64,000 bases of DNA, taken from the NCBI GenBank assembly GCA_013146195.2, contig CM028377.1, positions 106,866,094 through 106,930,093 of the forward strand, in the 5' to 3' direction. Positions 1-12,470 of the stretch are shown here, piece by piece. The notes under the pieces are model-generated. The model did no database searches. It saw only the letters and a program-made list of their open reading frames with translations, and was not told the DNA's origin. Made by a program: the position numbers and the translations under genes. Position 1 is the first letter of the stretch; every line of letters starts with the position of its first letter. This DNA comes from Codonopsis lanceolata. Lineage: Eukaryota; Streptophyta; Magnoliopsida; Asterales; Campanulaceae.

Positions 1-1131
1 TACACATGAATAATATCCTAATCATGGTCTCTAACAAGTTCTTCCAACCAAAATCATCATTTAGGCATATAAAATCATGGCATGTCTAAAAAGCCCTAAT
101 TGCACACATTGACCTCAAATAGCACAAAGATTGTTTTCTCTAGGGTCAAAGAGGCAAAAATCAAATAGAAAGAGATGAAGTAACTTACTTGCATGAACCA
201 CTTCAAGCAACAAATTGCAAAATCCAAACGGTGGAAAGTGTTCCTCTAATCCTCCTCTTCACTTCTATGGCTTGGATTGGGAAATGGACAACCCTAGCTA
301 TGGACTCCAAGGATGAACTCCCCAAGAACCCTAAAGGACTCTCTCAAGGCTCTCCAAGAAGACTCCCACGTTTTTGAAAAGAGATGACAAGAAATGTGGT
401 CCTAAATGGAGTCTTATGGCTTATAAGGGGTCAAAATGTGAGTGGGACAAATGTCCAATGATGTGGAGGCAATTAGTGAATTACTCCCAAGATTAAGTCA
501 AATAATCCACTCAAAACTTAATTAGATGGGTTAGGATATGTTTAGTGGTGTTTAAGGAATTGTGCAGAAAATCGGGGCTGAGCACTCGCTCAACCCCTCC
601 CCTGGGCGACCGCTCAGTGGCCTTTTCGGTCAAAATGAGTTACTGCATTTTGTGCGCTTGCTCAGCCCAAAACGTTGAGTAACCGTTCAGACCAAACTTT
701 CAAAATGCCTCAAAATTCAACCCTAAGGAGTCCTAACCCAAACCCAAACATCAAGGGTCGATTCCACACTCAAAATGAGTTCGAAACACACCCGAACAAC
801 TCCCGGAAAGTCACAAAATGAAGCACGAAACATGCAATAACAAAGTAGAAATTGAATCAATGATCAACCAAGTAAACACACACGATTATGAACATGTTAA
901 ACATATTATGAATGGTTTACAATACATGTACATGCTAGATTACAACCTAAACGAATTCAAAACATTAAATGAAGAATCAGAAACAAAGTATGAATTCATG
1001 AAACAGAACAACAACGAATGATCTAATAATGCTCCCAAACATATACATGAACATGGTAACATATTTATGACGATTATGAATGCATGTAGACAAGCACAAT
1101 TCAAGCATGCAATAATCTAGGGTATTACACT
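1..1131 (-). repeat. Tekay-like LTR fragment (family I), truncated by window edge
   Basis: This block is related along its length to the LTRs at 14954-17925 and 23606-27871: the same order of a cttac donor-like motif near 185, a TATA-like segment near 420-430, a GC-rich palindromic cluster at 575-695 and a cacccgaacaactcccgg stretch near 790. It ends in ctagggtattaca at 1131, which reads as the TG start of an LTR on the minus strand. The other end lies outside the window. The GC-rich cluster has four degenerate units (near 578, 604, 652 and 676) built on a TGAGC..GCTCA palindrome. No coding capacity is credible here. Assignment to the Tekay group rests on similarity to the complete element in this window. 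Confidence 0.6.
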
Positions 1132-2240
1132 TAATATTAGCATTTGTCGAGAGATAACATTCAGAAACTAATAGTTTTCACATGCCATTTGGCGAGTTGA
1201 CTGTTACACTACATGGCATCTGGCATATTTTATGAATTCCTGTTACTGAGAAAGCCCTTATCTCGAAGATGCGTGTTGGAGTTGTAAATATTCATCTTAA
1301 GAAACTCTTTAGTAGGTATGACCACGCTTGAGGTGGATGCCGAGATTAAGTCGAGTTCCATTAAGTTAACAACACTGATGGAACATCTAAAATACTCTAC
1401 GACTTATCCCTCAAATGCAACAATAGGGTATTTTTGTGTTGTTAGGGTCTAGTCTCTTCGTGGATAAGTCTCAAACTCGAGTGAGTATCCCTTATCTGCT
1501 ATTTTTGCTCGACTTGATTACCATTCCTAGTTATGCTTGAGGTGCAGCTACCTTAGCATTCCTATATCCTCATCTTGGCGTCTAGGGCTAAGACCTTGTA
1601 TATTGCAGGATGAATGACTTTGCTTGAGGTACGTACATTTTTAATATGGTTAAATTTTCTAACTATTTATTACAATGTTATATTATTTGATAGTGTCTTA
1701 ATTATTTTTTTATAGGCTTGGATATATGAATATTTTCCTACCTTCAAACTAGCTAAGAATAGCGACTGGAAACATCACCAACCAGCGTCGCTAAAATGGG
1801 TGATTGGACAGACCCGACAACAAAATGGATCTCTGCGAGAATACAGGCAAACACTTGATAAATTAACCTTTGACATGGTAATATTTTATTTATATGAATA
1901 CTTATTTATTTTGGTAATTTTAAGTAAATAAATGACTTGTCCTAAGTGATATGTACATTATATGAACAAGTGAGCTAAACTCCATTTAGGAAGGATCCGT
2001 GTCGTGACGTACCAATAACTTTTTTTGTGGCATCATTTATTGTCGTCATATCACAGAAAATTACATGCCAGAGCGATGCCTTAGGCAGTTTGGGTATGTT
2101 TAAACAATTCCACATATGAATCCTAATAAACCAAGAAAGGAGTCTCGGGTGAGAATCCCTCCAAGTACGTATGTCTGCACGATCACAAGGAAGATTTGTG
2201 AAATGGATGAAATTTTTACTAGATCACGCCACAGCCAAGT
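1132..2240 (+). pseudogene. Plant mobile domain (PMD) pseudogene, C-terminal part
   Basis: I do not know the function of this copy, but the family is clear: plant mobile domain proteins (MAIN/MAIL-like, often called serine/threonine phosphatase 7 long form homologues), which also occur inside plant transposons. In order, the plus strand reads VER*HSETNSFHMPFGELTV (from ~1148), LLGSSLFVDKSQTRVS (~1440-1485), an alanine-rich GAATLAFLYPHLG segment (~1540), then after a probable intron (1629-1715, GT-AG) AWIYEYFPTF (1716-1745), and after a second probable intron (1878-1989) YMPERCLRQFGYV (~2065-2100). These match the hallmark blocks of PMD in the correct order. Several in-frame stops occur, at positions where PMD proteins have tryptophan or glutamine, so the copy is dead. 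Its 5' part is cut off by the LTR ending at 1131. Confidence 0.75.
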
Positions 2241-3165
2241 AATGTAGCTTGTTACCCTGACTAGACTATATGCAATGGTTTATACAACAGACACATCCTC
2301 GGCGATGCCCACAGATCTAGCGATGAGGATAATGATGATGATGATATTGTAATGACCCGACCCGGATTCTAACGCGAAATCCCAAGGTCGTGCCGTCGGA
2401 ACTAAAATAAATAGAAGACAAGCACTTGCTAAAACAATGATGCAAGTCGAACAGTCAAGCTAACAAGCTCTAAACAAAAACGTGTAGCCGTACTAGAAAT
2501 ACGGGTCAACAAAAAAATTGAATATGTGGAAGCAATAATGAAATGAAGCCCCGAGCTATTAAGCTCGAAACCAAAACCAAATGAAACTAAGAGAGACTAT
2601 TGTCTCACAAACGGGGAAATACAAAACTCGCGTGCCGCAACATTGCAGACGCAGAACAAACCATCGACATTCTAGACTGGCGTTTCAACAAAGAACCAAT
2701 CTTATAAACAACAATAACCCAACGGCTAAGTCATACCAGGGTAACAACAACAACAACAACAGGAATAATGGAAGCTCCGAAGCTATAGCTTGTCCGGGAG
2801 ACACTAAATAATTGCTATACTCTATAGTACAAGTGCACGACTACAAAGGTCGGCTACATAAGCAATACAACAAGACTAAGAATAACTACCCGACTGTAAA
2901 GTTTATATAACTTTACACAACATTGTCCTCAACAGAAAAGAAGGACCAAAAAAATAATAACAACACAATGCTAGACATGACTCCTCGAGCTATGACTTGG
3001 AAGAAACAACAACTGCGACAATCACGAACCACACGATCTCAACACAACTATCGATCCAATGTGCACAACTACAGACATGATCTACTTAGCCTCAATGCGG
3101 CTAACGGATAATTGCAAACTAGAAACAAGCACGGAATGAGTCATAAAGACTCAATACGCTACTAC

Positions 3166-4522
3166 TGTAGACACCCCAATTTCATACCCCTGATATGTAA
3201 CTCTGGCATGTGATATCAAGAACTGTTTAAACTTAACAAAATGTCAAGATTCTGGGGTTGAAAATGCAAAAAAAGAAAAGTAGGATGCATGAATAGTGAG
3301 CTGAGGGGAAAGTGTCGAAATTGAAGGCGGAATAGTAGCTTGGCGCCACGCCACGTGTCAGGCCAAGGTCACGAATAGTGCCCAAATGAACAAAATGGCA
3401 AGGCGGTACAAGCCGATGAAGCACAAATCCAACTATAAATAGAGGTAACGCTGGGGCGAATTTTCGACGAGGCTTAAAGCCCAAACGTAATTTTAAAGAT
3501 CCCCTCTCATAAAGCCTCAAAACCTTGCCAAACCTCCTCCAAACACAAATCAAACCGGTTAAAGTGAAGCCTTTTAGTTAGGTATCCACCATATTTCCTC
3601 GGCCCAAAACCATAAAGTACGTTACTCTATCATCACCAGAACTAAAATTCCGCCTAACCAAATAGGCCAAAACCACCAAACTAAATCAGAAGTAAGCGAA
3701 ACTACCATATATAAGTCGACTTAATCACATCAACAACAATAAAGTCTCCCTCTTGAGAAGGACCGAGCACAAAAGGTAATAGCCTTTAAAGGCATTTTAT
3801 TTATTTACTTATCTATTTATTTATTTATTATTTATAAAGTTGTTATTCAAAATCCTAATGTAGTCAATATAAGCTACCCGGATTAGATTAGGAAATATTA
3901 TGTAAAAGAGCCGTTATAATGGCCAAATATTAAATACATTTGTAATTATTGTAAGGAAATGGAAGAATAATGTAGCCACGGATGTATTTGTTTTATTTTC
4001 TGTCGTTTAATGTTTTATTTATTTGCTAAATAAATATAACAATAAGCATACTTTAGCCAAAACTATTTTGAGACGAAAGGGCGAGTTGGGTGCCTAGCAC
4101 CTTCCCAACTCGTAACTTAGCCTCGAACCCGAATGCTTTATTTTGCCTTAAAATAAAGATGGCGACTCTAAAACTTTTTGGGTCTAGTGGGGCCTCGCGG
4201 CACTCATTTCTTGCATTCCCAATAGGAATGATCTGTATCCCCTAAACAAGGGATAACTTGATAGCTCCATAGTGATCGAAATGGGCCATAAGGCTATTTT
4301 TAATAAAATCCATAGTGGGGCGTCGACATCCTTTTGCACCACAATGAAAGGGTGATGCATTCACATATCTGATATCCCATAAAGGGATAACTTGATGCGA
4401 AACCCAAAGTTCCCATATTGGATCAAAAATCCACTAAAGGCAAGCGAGGCACATTCCAAGTTATCATCATAGAATGATTTCGTCCTCCCCTAAACAAGGG
4501 AGGGTCGAGACTACTATGCGCA
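3166..4522 (+). mobile_element. Solo LTR of a Tat-type Gypsy element
   Basis: The insertion begins TGTAGACACCCCAATTTC, the same start as the Tat LTRs at 56345 and (reverse strand) 48239, and ends ATGCGCA at 4522. A 7-bp direct repeat CTACTAC flanks it (3159-3165 and 4523-4529). The uninterrupted homologous sequence near 55948 has this site only once, which supports an insertion. A TATA box CTATAAATAG lies at 3432-3441 on the plus strand. A block at ~4075-4170 (gggcgagttgggtgcc, then atggcgactct) is shared with the 3' LTR at 38772-39408. No internal coding region is present, so this is a solo LTR; the extra sequence after ~4207 suggests a longer subfamily. Confidence 0.6.
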
Positions 4523-7446
4523 CTACTACAAACAGCAATATAACATGATATGGAACATTGTTATAATAATAATATAATCGCGTTACAACGATGAAACCCG
4601 TGAAGACATGTCACAAACTTTATATCCTTTACTAGAAACCTTTCCTTTACCAATATCATCACATGAACCAAGGTGTATTACCCTATTCACAATCAAATCA
4701 ATTGAGTTAGAATGCATTTCTCATAAAAATCATCATATACAAGTATACATATCGATATACATACACATCAAATGTCTCATATAATCATCACGTATCAGTG
4801 TGCATAACTATATATATACACATCATGTCTCTCATGGAATTATCATATTTAAGTATGTACATCTATATATACATATCAAATCTTTCACCAATGCACAATC
4901 AATACAAATATGGTCACTTAGATCTCGTGTTTCAACCAACACTTTGTTATCAGACAAGTGCTCATAGTAAGCCACGCAAGGGATAAAGAAGATACCGAAC
5001 CAATATCGTTGTGTTACTCCTGCAATCACAAATGTTAAAGTGTATTCATGACTACGATGCACATGATTGATACATTGATGTAATGAGGACACCCCTCAGT
5101 CAAATTAACATAATCCATGCGCTATATTGGTTACGACAATGGGATAACTTCTCCAATGAGGCCAACAGTGGAGGGTGTGTGAACTATCTCTGGTACGGCG
5201 ATACATCGCGACCACGAATCTCATAATTCGTGAAGACAATATATCGTCCCACCATCAACGTATAAACTCAAATAATGCTAGCTGGAATTATATGCAATAC
5301 ACAAGTAGATGTTTACTTGCCATGAAACCAAATAAGGACCGAATAACTCGTCCAATGTCAAGTAGGTGTATTACTCTACTACATAATCACGACTACACAC
5401 ATAATTGTTATAATCATCTAAATCACGGTTGGAGCTTAATCGAGTCTTGAAAGCACAAGTGTCAAGTCGTCCAGTCTATTCAATTCAAGTTCCAAAAGCT
5501 AGTAATCTAGTCAAATGGATTCTAAATATCATAAGATTTCACCACGATCCTCGTAAGGTTCAATTGTTCCTTAACTCGACTTTGTTGAGTTTTAACTATA
5601 GTTTCAACCAAATAGGGTATACATGCTATATGCATTTCTAGCCCTTCTATGTTCTCGTTTAAGGCATAGCTAGGTTCTTGTTCCATTAAAGAGCCCTAGT
5701 TCACGTATCACTATATCGAGTAGAAGATGGAAGCCTAACTTGATTAATATCAAATCAAGCACTAATCCATTTCTAGTTCATAATTCCACCTATTAGTGGA
5801 ATCCAAATTCATCATAAGTCGACAATTCACGAATAGTTCACGCATCAAGACAAGGAACACAATATGCTTCATAAATCATGTTACAAAACAAGATAGAAGA
5901 TTCAATCATTAATAAAGGTAACCATTATGCTTTTAGTCATAATCTCAAGTAGACATAACAACTCATATTATCGCATGAAATCAAGCTAATTTATTAACTT
6001 AACGGTCAGCCCGACATGTATCGTCAAAGACTACTTCGTTAGTCTATAATCATTAAACTCTATTGATTTTAATAGTAACCTTTTGCTAGAATAACAAATC
6101 GTTCTAGAATTTCAAACTCATTAAAGTTCATGTTAACTCATAAACTCAACCCATCAAATCCCCGTGAATAGGATTGCACTTTAGATGCAATCCATTACGC
6201 TCTAAGAATGTCTAAAAGGTCTCTACGTCGAGATCGAGGATATGTTCTACAATATCCTAGAATGGCAATCCATTCTCCAAGTCAAACCAATCCTTCTATG
6301 CTCAATGTTCTTGCACCGAAGGACATCCATTCTAAATGTTGGAATTATATAAACATGCATAACGCATTTGAGTACCCGGACTCATCAAACCCAAACTATT
6401 GGAATTACAACATAGTTATAAATTCTTCCTATCCATGGAGGCTACCATAGGAGTCCTCAACAATTGAAATGCTAAGGCGTGTGTTTCTAAAGTCATACTA
6501 ATCACAATTCCACAATCACACACTCCAAGTTACCACAACCCTTCTAATAGGAAGGATAACACTTTTTAGTGGGGCTATGCACTACCCTGCACGTAAAGCG
6601 ACTCTAACGAGTCAGAGGTTACACCTCAATTATCGTAGACCATTGGGTTCTAATTCCAAGGCAAGTCCTTACTATCGTTATTCCAGGACTCCAATTGAAG
6701 TCCAACTCATAGCATAACCAAGTCAACATTTACAAACTCCCAAACATCACATAGTCAAGGTTTCACAATCTAGACCCGATGAATACAAAGAGTCATAGGA
6801 ATTTATCCTAGGGTTCAATACAACATTTTAAATACATGATAGACTTCATTTGAGTCAAATCTTTAACCTTTAATTTCTAGGTCAATGTTTCGGGATTAAT
6901 AAACTATCCGAGTTTCTAAACCCATTAACAAGTAATTCAATTATCAATTACTCCAATAAACCCAACAAAACTCTCGTAAATTCAATCCCACATATTCTCA
7001 TACCAAAACCCATCATAAACCCATCATCTAGACAAGTTTTAACACTACAATTCATGGGAAACAAGTCTCCAACAACTTAGTATCTATTTAAGCTAGAGAG
7101 AGAAAGTAGGAGGTTTAGTAACGTACCTATTTCAGCCAACAAACACAAAATAAAACGGAAACAAACCAAGGGGAAAGACTCTACTCGTCGAGAGCTTCGC
7201 GATGGTGACCTCGGCTTGTTAATCTGATGGCCGGAACTCCAGGAATCTGCGAAACACACACTAATGTCACTCACACTCTCATGCACTCTTTCCCTCGTTC
7301 TTGACTGAAGAATGCGATTATGAGGAGAGGGGATGGAGTTCAGATATAAAAGAGGGTTAGAGGGACCAAACTACCCTCAATTAGGTGGACAAGGGTTTAT
7401 TTGGGGGGTAGAATAGGAAAATCACGTCAAAATCATAAACCAGTAA

Positions 7447-7580
7447 AATGCTGTCGGCGGGCAAGGCGGTCGCTTAAAGGGAATGGCTAGGCGAGCGCCT
7501 AGGCTTTTTTTTTAAGAACACAAAGTTCTGGAATTTGTGTGGTCGTCTGGTCATTTTGGCTAGGCGAGCGCTTGATCCCT
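7447..7580. repeat. GC-rich palindrome cluster in family II LTR
   Basis: Three short palindromic units occur in AT-rich surroundings: aggcggtcgctt, taggcgagcgccta and taggcgagcgcttg. All share the core GCG-NN-CGC. Equivalent clusters with different flanking arms occur in the other LTR families of this window. Confidence 0.6.
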
Positions 7581-8090
7581 TGGAAAGAGAAAAAGGCTTA
7601 AAACTTGGTCCAAATGGTACCCAACTCAACCCCAAACATCCTTGGTTGATAATCTACCCAAAACACATCCGAAACACTCCCGAACAACCCCGAAACAAGT
7701 AAGAATGAAGGTCAAAACTCACGACGAAAGTCAAATGATTCACACACAAACCAAACCAAGACTAAGCAAGCTTGGATAAACACTCTAAAACATGTTAAGG
7801 ACTAGTACACTTGGCCTAGAACTCAAACCAATATCTCATGAGTCTCAAAGACAAGTTTACAAGGCAAAGGAGAGCATGCACTCCTAAGTTCCCGAAAGAT
7901 CGAACAAGGCATTAGTGACTCGAATCTCTTCAATAAGCATCCAATAACCAAGAAACTTATAGTTCTAAGGTATTGGCCTTTACAAAGCCTTCCCACACCT
8001 TCCAAGGCTCTCAAAACGAGCCGAACGAGAAATGCTACAGCCATTTGGCACGCAAAACAAGGAAGTCAAACACACGAAGGTTCGTGGCCT

Positions 8091-9499
8091 TATATATATT
8101 CCAATAAAAAATATGCCTCTTGAAGTTGTGAGTATTTATTTAACGTTTATAAAACCACCTTAACGTTTATAATTGATAGTACTTTTAAATGATTCTTAAC
8201 ATTTATTAACAAGTAATGTTCATTATTACCAATTATCTAAAATTTATTAACAATTTTTTTTTTCAAATTATCAAAAAAATAAATTAAAACAATATATCAT
8301 AAATAATATTTAAACAATAATTAACAATTGGGTTATTTAGTATGAAATAAAGTCAACTAAAACAAAAAAAAATCAAACTTATACATTCCCCACCTTAAAT
8401 TCATTAAACAAACAACCCCCTTAATGTTTTAATACATAACCCCTCTTTTTCAAAATTAACAAGTTGCCCTCCGTTTGGATAATTGTCTAACAGCCCAAAC
8501 GGACCTAACTCCGCCACCAGCCCCCTCCTTATGCACACCGTCCGCCCACCACAACCGTCGCCAGAACTAGTACATCCGCCAGAACGGACCCCGGCCCCAG
8601 GCCGGCGCTGGCGATCCTTCCACCGAGCCCCTTCCCTTCCCCCTTTACCACTTGGTCCATCACTGGTCCCAAGCCTAGATCCCCTTAGGGACTGCCAACC
8701 CAGCAATTCCTAAGCCCACAAACCCCAGCCCGATTGCTTGCCAACCGGACCCTAAGCCTACCACCCCCATTTGGAGTGCCACCCAACCAGTCCAATCCTC
8801 CCTTTTTGCCCAGAACCCATTCCCTAAGCCTTTTTCAAATTATTATTTTTTTCATTTAAACAAAATTTTTAAAACAAATTAACAGATAAAAATTGAACAT
8901 TTGGTGGTAAAAATCGAACAATTGGAAGATTACCGTAAAGTGCATATCTGTACTAAATGTAACATCATTATCATCGTCCATATCCACGTTTCAACACCTT
9001 AGTTGTCGATTTGCTTCCAAAATTGGTCAACTTTTTGGAAGTTTTGACTGCTTGTAATTTTTACTGAGAGAATTTTTTTGACATTCCCAAAGGTTTAAAT
9101 TTTTTGCAATCTGATATTTATACACAGAGGTAATTTTTCACTTAGATACTTCATCAAATTAAGTAGTAATTAATTCAATTAATTAGTTTAAAATTAGGTT
9201 ATATTTTTTAAAAAATGAAAAATATTCATTTTTTGTAAAACACCTGAAGGGTATTTTGATCCAATATTTTTCTTAAATGTTGTATTAAGTATTTCATAGG
9301 TGCTGTATTAAGTGCTTCTATATTTTATCATACAATATGATGTTTTCATTTACTTAAGTGGGAGGAAAAATAGATTCTAGCATTTACTATCAAGAGACTA
9401 TCTTGGTTTCATTTTGCTATGTAACACCGTTTTCTATGTAGCAGACTTGTATTTTCAAGGCAAGATGCATTATTTATTAAAAATAAATTAACTTCCATT
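8091..9499. other. Intergenic, with a GC-rich patch
   Basis: Mostly AT-rich sequence without recognisable coding content. A proline/serine-rich GC-rich patch at ~8480-8830 is open on both strands, which is expected from base composition. I recognise no protein family in it. It could be a captured fragment inside an unidentified element. Confidence 0.4.
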
Positions 9500-9600
9500 T
9501 TTAGAAAACTTTGAAAACAGACCAGCCCGAATTTCACCCTAAGATAAAGGAAGAAATTCGGGTCTGTCTACTTTGGAAAGTTTTTAACCTCTATAGTACC
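9500..9600. repeat. Short inverted repeat resembling the MULE termini at 28-30 kb
   Basis: The segment reads aaactttgaaaacagacc, agcccgaatttcaccc, a short spacer, then gaaattcgggtctgtct and ctttggaaagttt, giving an imperfect hairpin of about 30 bp per arm. The cccgaatttcaccctaa part is nearly the same as the terminus at 30226-30246, so this is probably a collapsed remnant of the same TIR family. Confidence 0.45.
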
Positions 9601-9790
9601 TTTTAACAAAAAAAAAAAAGCACTCTGGGGGGGGGGGATGAAAAGACTACGATACTAAAAAATAAAAAAACATGCTCGGAGCGACACCTGGTTAGACAAA
9701 ATCATGCGTCATAATTAAAATTTGTACATAGCGATTACATTTGTAAAAGGGTAATTATATCACCTTCCATATTTTGTATTGACTAGCGTC

Positions 9791-9802
<12 letters not shown>

Positions 9803-9844
<42 letters not shown>
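9803..9844. repeat. (TA)n microsatellite
   Basis: A perfect TA dinucleotide run of about 42 bp, preceded by a short TG run. Confidence 0.95.
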
Positions 9845-9848
<4 letters not shown>

Positions 9849-10915
9849 AAGGTAGAAGCAATTAGCACATCCAAATATACTAAGATCTCGTCAAAATGTA
9901 CTTGCTAAAAATAGATCATATTCTGAAAATCGTGTCTCCTCACATCATATTTTACTTGGTATAAGTGTTCAAATTTTCTTGAAATATGACGAGACTTGAT
10001 ATTGACTATACATGTTAAGATTCTGGAGGCATGCAGCGTGGGTTCGATACTTGGTGGAAGCAATTTGCTTTCTTCTGAGGTTGGACCTTGTATGTGTTAT
10101 TAGTTGACATCCGTTCTCAAACCACATCATTCGGGCACATCGGGCACATCCGCTGGTAGTAGCAATGAGGGACCGGAACTACTACCCCAGGATTCAACCT
10201 GGTTAAAAAAAATTAAAGTTTGAGAATGGAAGCTGAAGCATTTCTTAGGGGCTAAAAATTAAAATCACCTCCATTTATATATCTATATATGTCTTTAGTA
10301 TTATAATGTATTTCTTTTCCGTGTGTTCCAAAAAAATTGTGTTTTTTGTAAGTTTTTATCAGGAAAATTCTTTTATTATTTTAACCTTATTTTTTCTTTA
10401 ATTACCGCATCTAACTTCTATAATTTATACAAATGTAGGAGTTATATAAGCTCACATGACGATAAACGAAAGCTTAGATACACCTCTATTCACCAAAAAG
10501 ATACTTACAAGTTTTTTTAAAAAAACCAATACATTATGTCACTCTACAAGGAATAGACTAAAATTAGTATCCCAGAAAACCCACAAACCTCGCCAGTTGA
10601 GTTGGATATTAAGATGTACATGGGTTTTAAAATAAACTACATATTATAATAATATTAATAATCAAATCATTTTTTTAATTTGTGTATCAGATCGAATATA
10701 ACAATAATTTAGAACAAAGGGAGTAAACACTTTTATTTAAAATAACAAACTGTTCTGTAATCTATATCCCCAGTGTTCAGTCACAGGCAACTGTATATTG
10801 CAGTGTTTAAAGTAACAAACCGTTCTGATAATGAAAAGTCAATAAATAAAACAACAAATGTTGTGTATAAGTATTTTTTTGATATCTAAAATTATTAGTC
10901 TTACAGTGATATATA
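9845..10915. other. Intergenic DNA, possible SINE-like remnant near 10020-10060
   Basis: No gene is seen. The string gcgtgggttcgatac near 10037-10051 resembles a Pol III B box (GGTTCGANNCC), as in tRNA-derived SINEs, but I find no matching A box at the right distance and no poly-T or poly-A end with target duplication. This remains a weak hint only. Confidence 0.25.
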
Positions 10916-11173
10916 CTCCCTCCGTCCCTAACTTATCGTCCTCCTTTCCTTTTTCGTCCGTCCCAAAATAATTGTCCACTTTGAAACTTACCTTTTTAGA
11001 ACATCACTTTTACCACTTTACCCTTACTTTTTCACTCTACTTTAATTATGGGCCACATACACATGGACATTAAAGGAAACTACACATTAAACCAATATAA
11101 ATAATCAAGTCAATTGTTTTTTCTTAAACTGTGCGCCGGGTCAACTAGGACGATTAATTAGGGACGGAGGGAG
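10916..11173. mobile_element. Stowaway MITE (Tc1/mariner type)
   Basis: Terminal inverted repeats CTCCCTCCGTCCCTAA and its complement TTAGGGACGGAGGGAG, flanked by TA on both sides, are the Stowaway signature. The element is 258 bp long and non-coding, and sits about 1.3 kb upstream of the dioxygenase start codon. Confidence 0.95.
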
Positions 11174-11927
11174 TATTTATTTTTAAACAGTTCTCCTTAA
11201 TTTTGTCTTTCTTTATTTTGCTTTTGTATAGTTTAATTGTACAAAATATATGCCGTATGTTTAACGCACGAGTATAAAAACTAGTTGTAATTAAGGTAGA
11301 GACCAAGTAGAATGAATATAGATTGATTGATTAATTTCATTAAATATCTTCTTCAAATTGAATCTGATGTAGCCAAAGTTTTTCTCCTTCCGCTTGATAT
11401 TGTAATTAAGGTAGGAATCAAATAGAATGAATATAAATTGATTAATTGATTTCCATAAATATCTCATTCAAATTGAATTCGATTATGATTTCCGTAAATA
11501 TCTCATTCGATTACAATATTGTGATGCATCAAGATTGAAATTTGATGCACTTTGTCTGAGTGACACTTATCGTGTTTCATAAATTGATGCATCACGATGG
11601 ACAAATTGATGTTCGCGATGTACTAAGTGAGTGATCATTAGCGTGTGTACGGTTTATTAAGGGTATTGTAGTCTTTTTGCTCTAAAAAGTATCTTTTTCC
11701 GATTGAAAAAAATTATTAAGGATTTAAGCAGTTAGAAACTTATGTAGTGTATAATGAGTTAATGTAGTGAAAATAACATCTCCCTATAAGTAATTTGATC
11801 AATTTGAAAAAGAGTTTGCATTGACAAAATACCCTTTAAAATTCAATACGTGATATGCACGTGATTGTACTTAACGGTAGAAAATGAACATAATTGGACT
11901 GAAGGACCAATCCCACGAAAAAAATTA
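11174..11927. other. Intergenic DNA between two MITEs
   Basis: AT-rich sequence with short local duplications (taattaaggtag.gaccaa..agaatgaata near 11287-11320 and again near 11402-11435; gattatgatttccgtaaatatctc-like strings). I see no coding region. Confidence 0.5.
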
Positions 11928-12185
11928 CTCCCTCCATCTTCAAATTATTGTCCTTATTTTCTTTTTTGCCTGTTACAAAATAATTGCACTCTTTCAAAAC
12001 TTTCATCTTAAAAAAATACTTTTACCACTTTACCCTTTATTTTTTTGTACATACTTTAATTATGATCACATGTTCAAGGGCATTTAAGGAAACAACACAT
12101 TCCACAAATATTTGTAATACAATTAATTACTTTTTTTAATGGTGTATGAAGTTAAAGAGAATGATTATTTGAAAACGGAAAAAAG
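11928..12185. mobile_element. Degenerate Stowaway MITE in the dioxygenase upstream region
   Basis: It starts TA|CTCCCTCCATCTTC and ends aaaacggaaaaaag|TA. The internal strings ccactttaccctt and ctttaattatg are shared with the copy at 10916-11173, and the length is the same (258 bp). The right terminus is eroded. It ends about 205 bp upstream of the TATA box of the dioxygenase gene, so it could contribute to the promoter or its chromatin state (inference). Confidence 0.85.
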
Positions 12186-12392
12186 TAATTCAATGACCAA
12201 AACCGAGAAACCCCTATTGTAAATGGACCATTTCTCTCTAAAATAAATGCTAGTTAAAGATGGGGAATTTTTTTTCTTCTATATAAGCTCAACTTTAGAT
12301 AAATGTAATTGATATAATTAATATAGTGGATAAGTAAATATTATCCTAAGAAATTGAATTGGCAATATGATAATTAGGTGGATAGGCACCTC

Positions 12393-12400
12393 TATATATA
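12393..12400 (+). promoter_or_regulatory. TATA box of the dioxygenase gene
   Basis: TATATATA followed by ata lies 71 bp upstream of the start codon at 12471, which leaves room for a 5' leader of about 40 nt. The spacing is typical of a plant core promoter. Confidence 0.65.
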
Positions 12401-12470
12401 ATACTAACTTCAATTCCAGAGGGTCATAAACGTAGATAAGAAATAAAGAGAAAGAGAAAGCTTAGTTGTA

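Larger units (their letters stand above)
2348..8090 (-). repeat. Large Tekay-like LTR relic (family II), with nested Tat LTR
   Basis: The block starts TGTAATGACCCGACCCGG at 2348, like the TGTGGCGACCC start of the chromovirus LTRs here, and shares with them the block gcaacattgcagacg plus aaaccatcg (~2638-2665). It also shares an export-like cttac/tcgtcgagagcttcg region (~7120-7200) and a GC-rich palindrome cluster (7447-7580). A second copy of its first 1.2 kb lies at 55154-56344. The block is interrupted at 3166-4522 by another LTR. Without that insertion it would be about 4.4 kb, long even for Tekay LTRs. Only short unconvincing reading frames occur. The right end (about 8090) is uncertain because the sequence fades without a clear CA terminus; the copy may be truncated. 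Confidence 0.55.

Noticed and set aside
8404..8713. Overlapping frames on both strands in a GC-rich patch
   Set aside because: Open in both directions because of base composition, proline/serine or glycine/arginine-rich, and no known domain.
10020..10060. Possible tRNA or SINE
   Set aside because: Only a B-box-like string; no cloverleaf, no A box at the right distance and no target duplication, so not called as an RNA gene.
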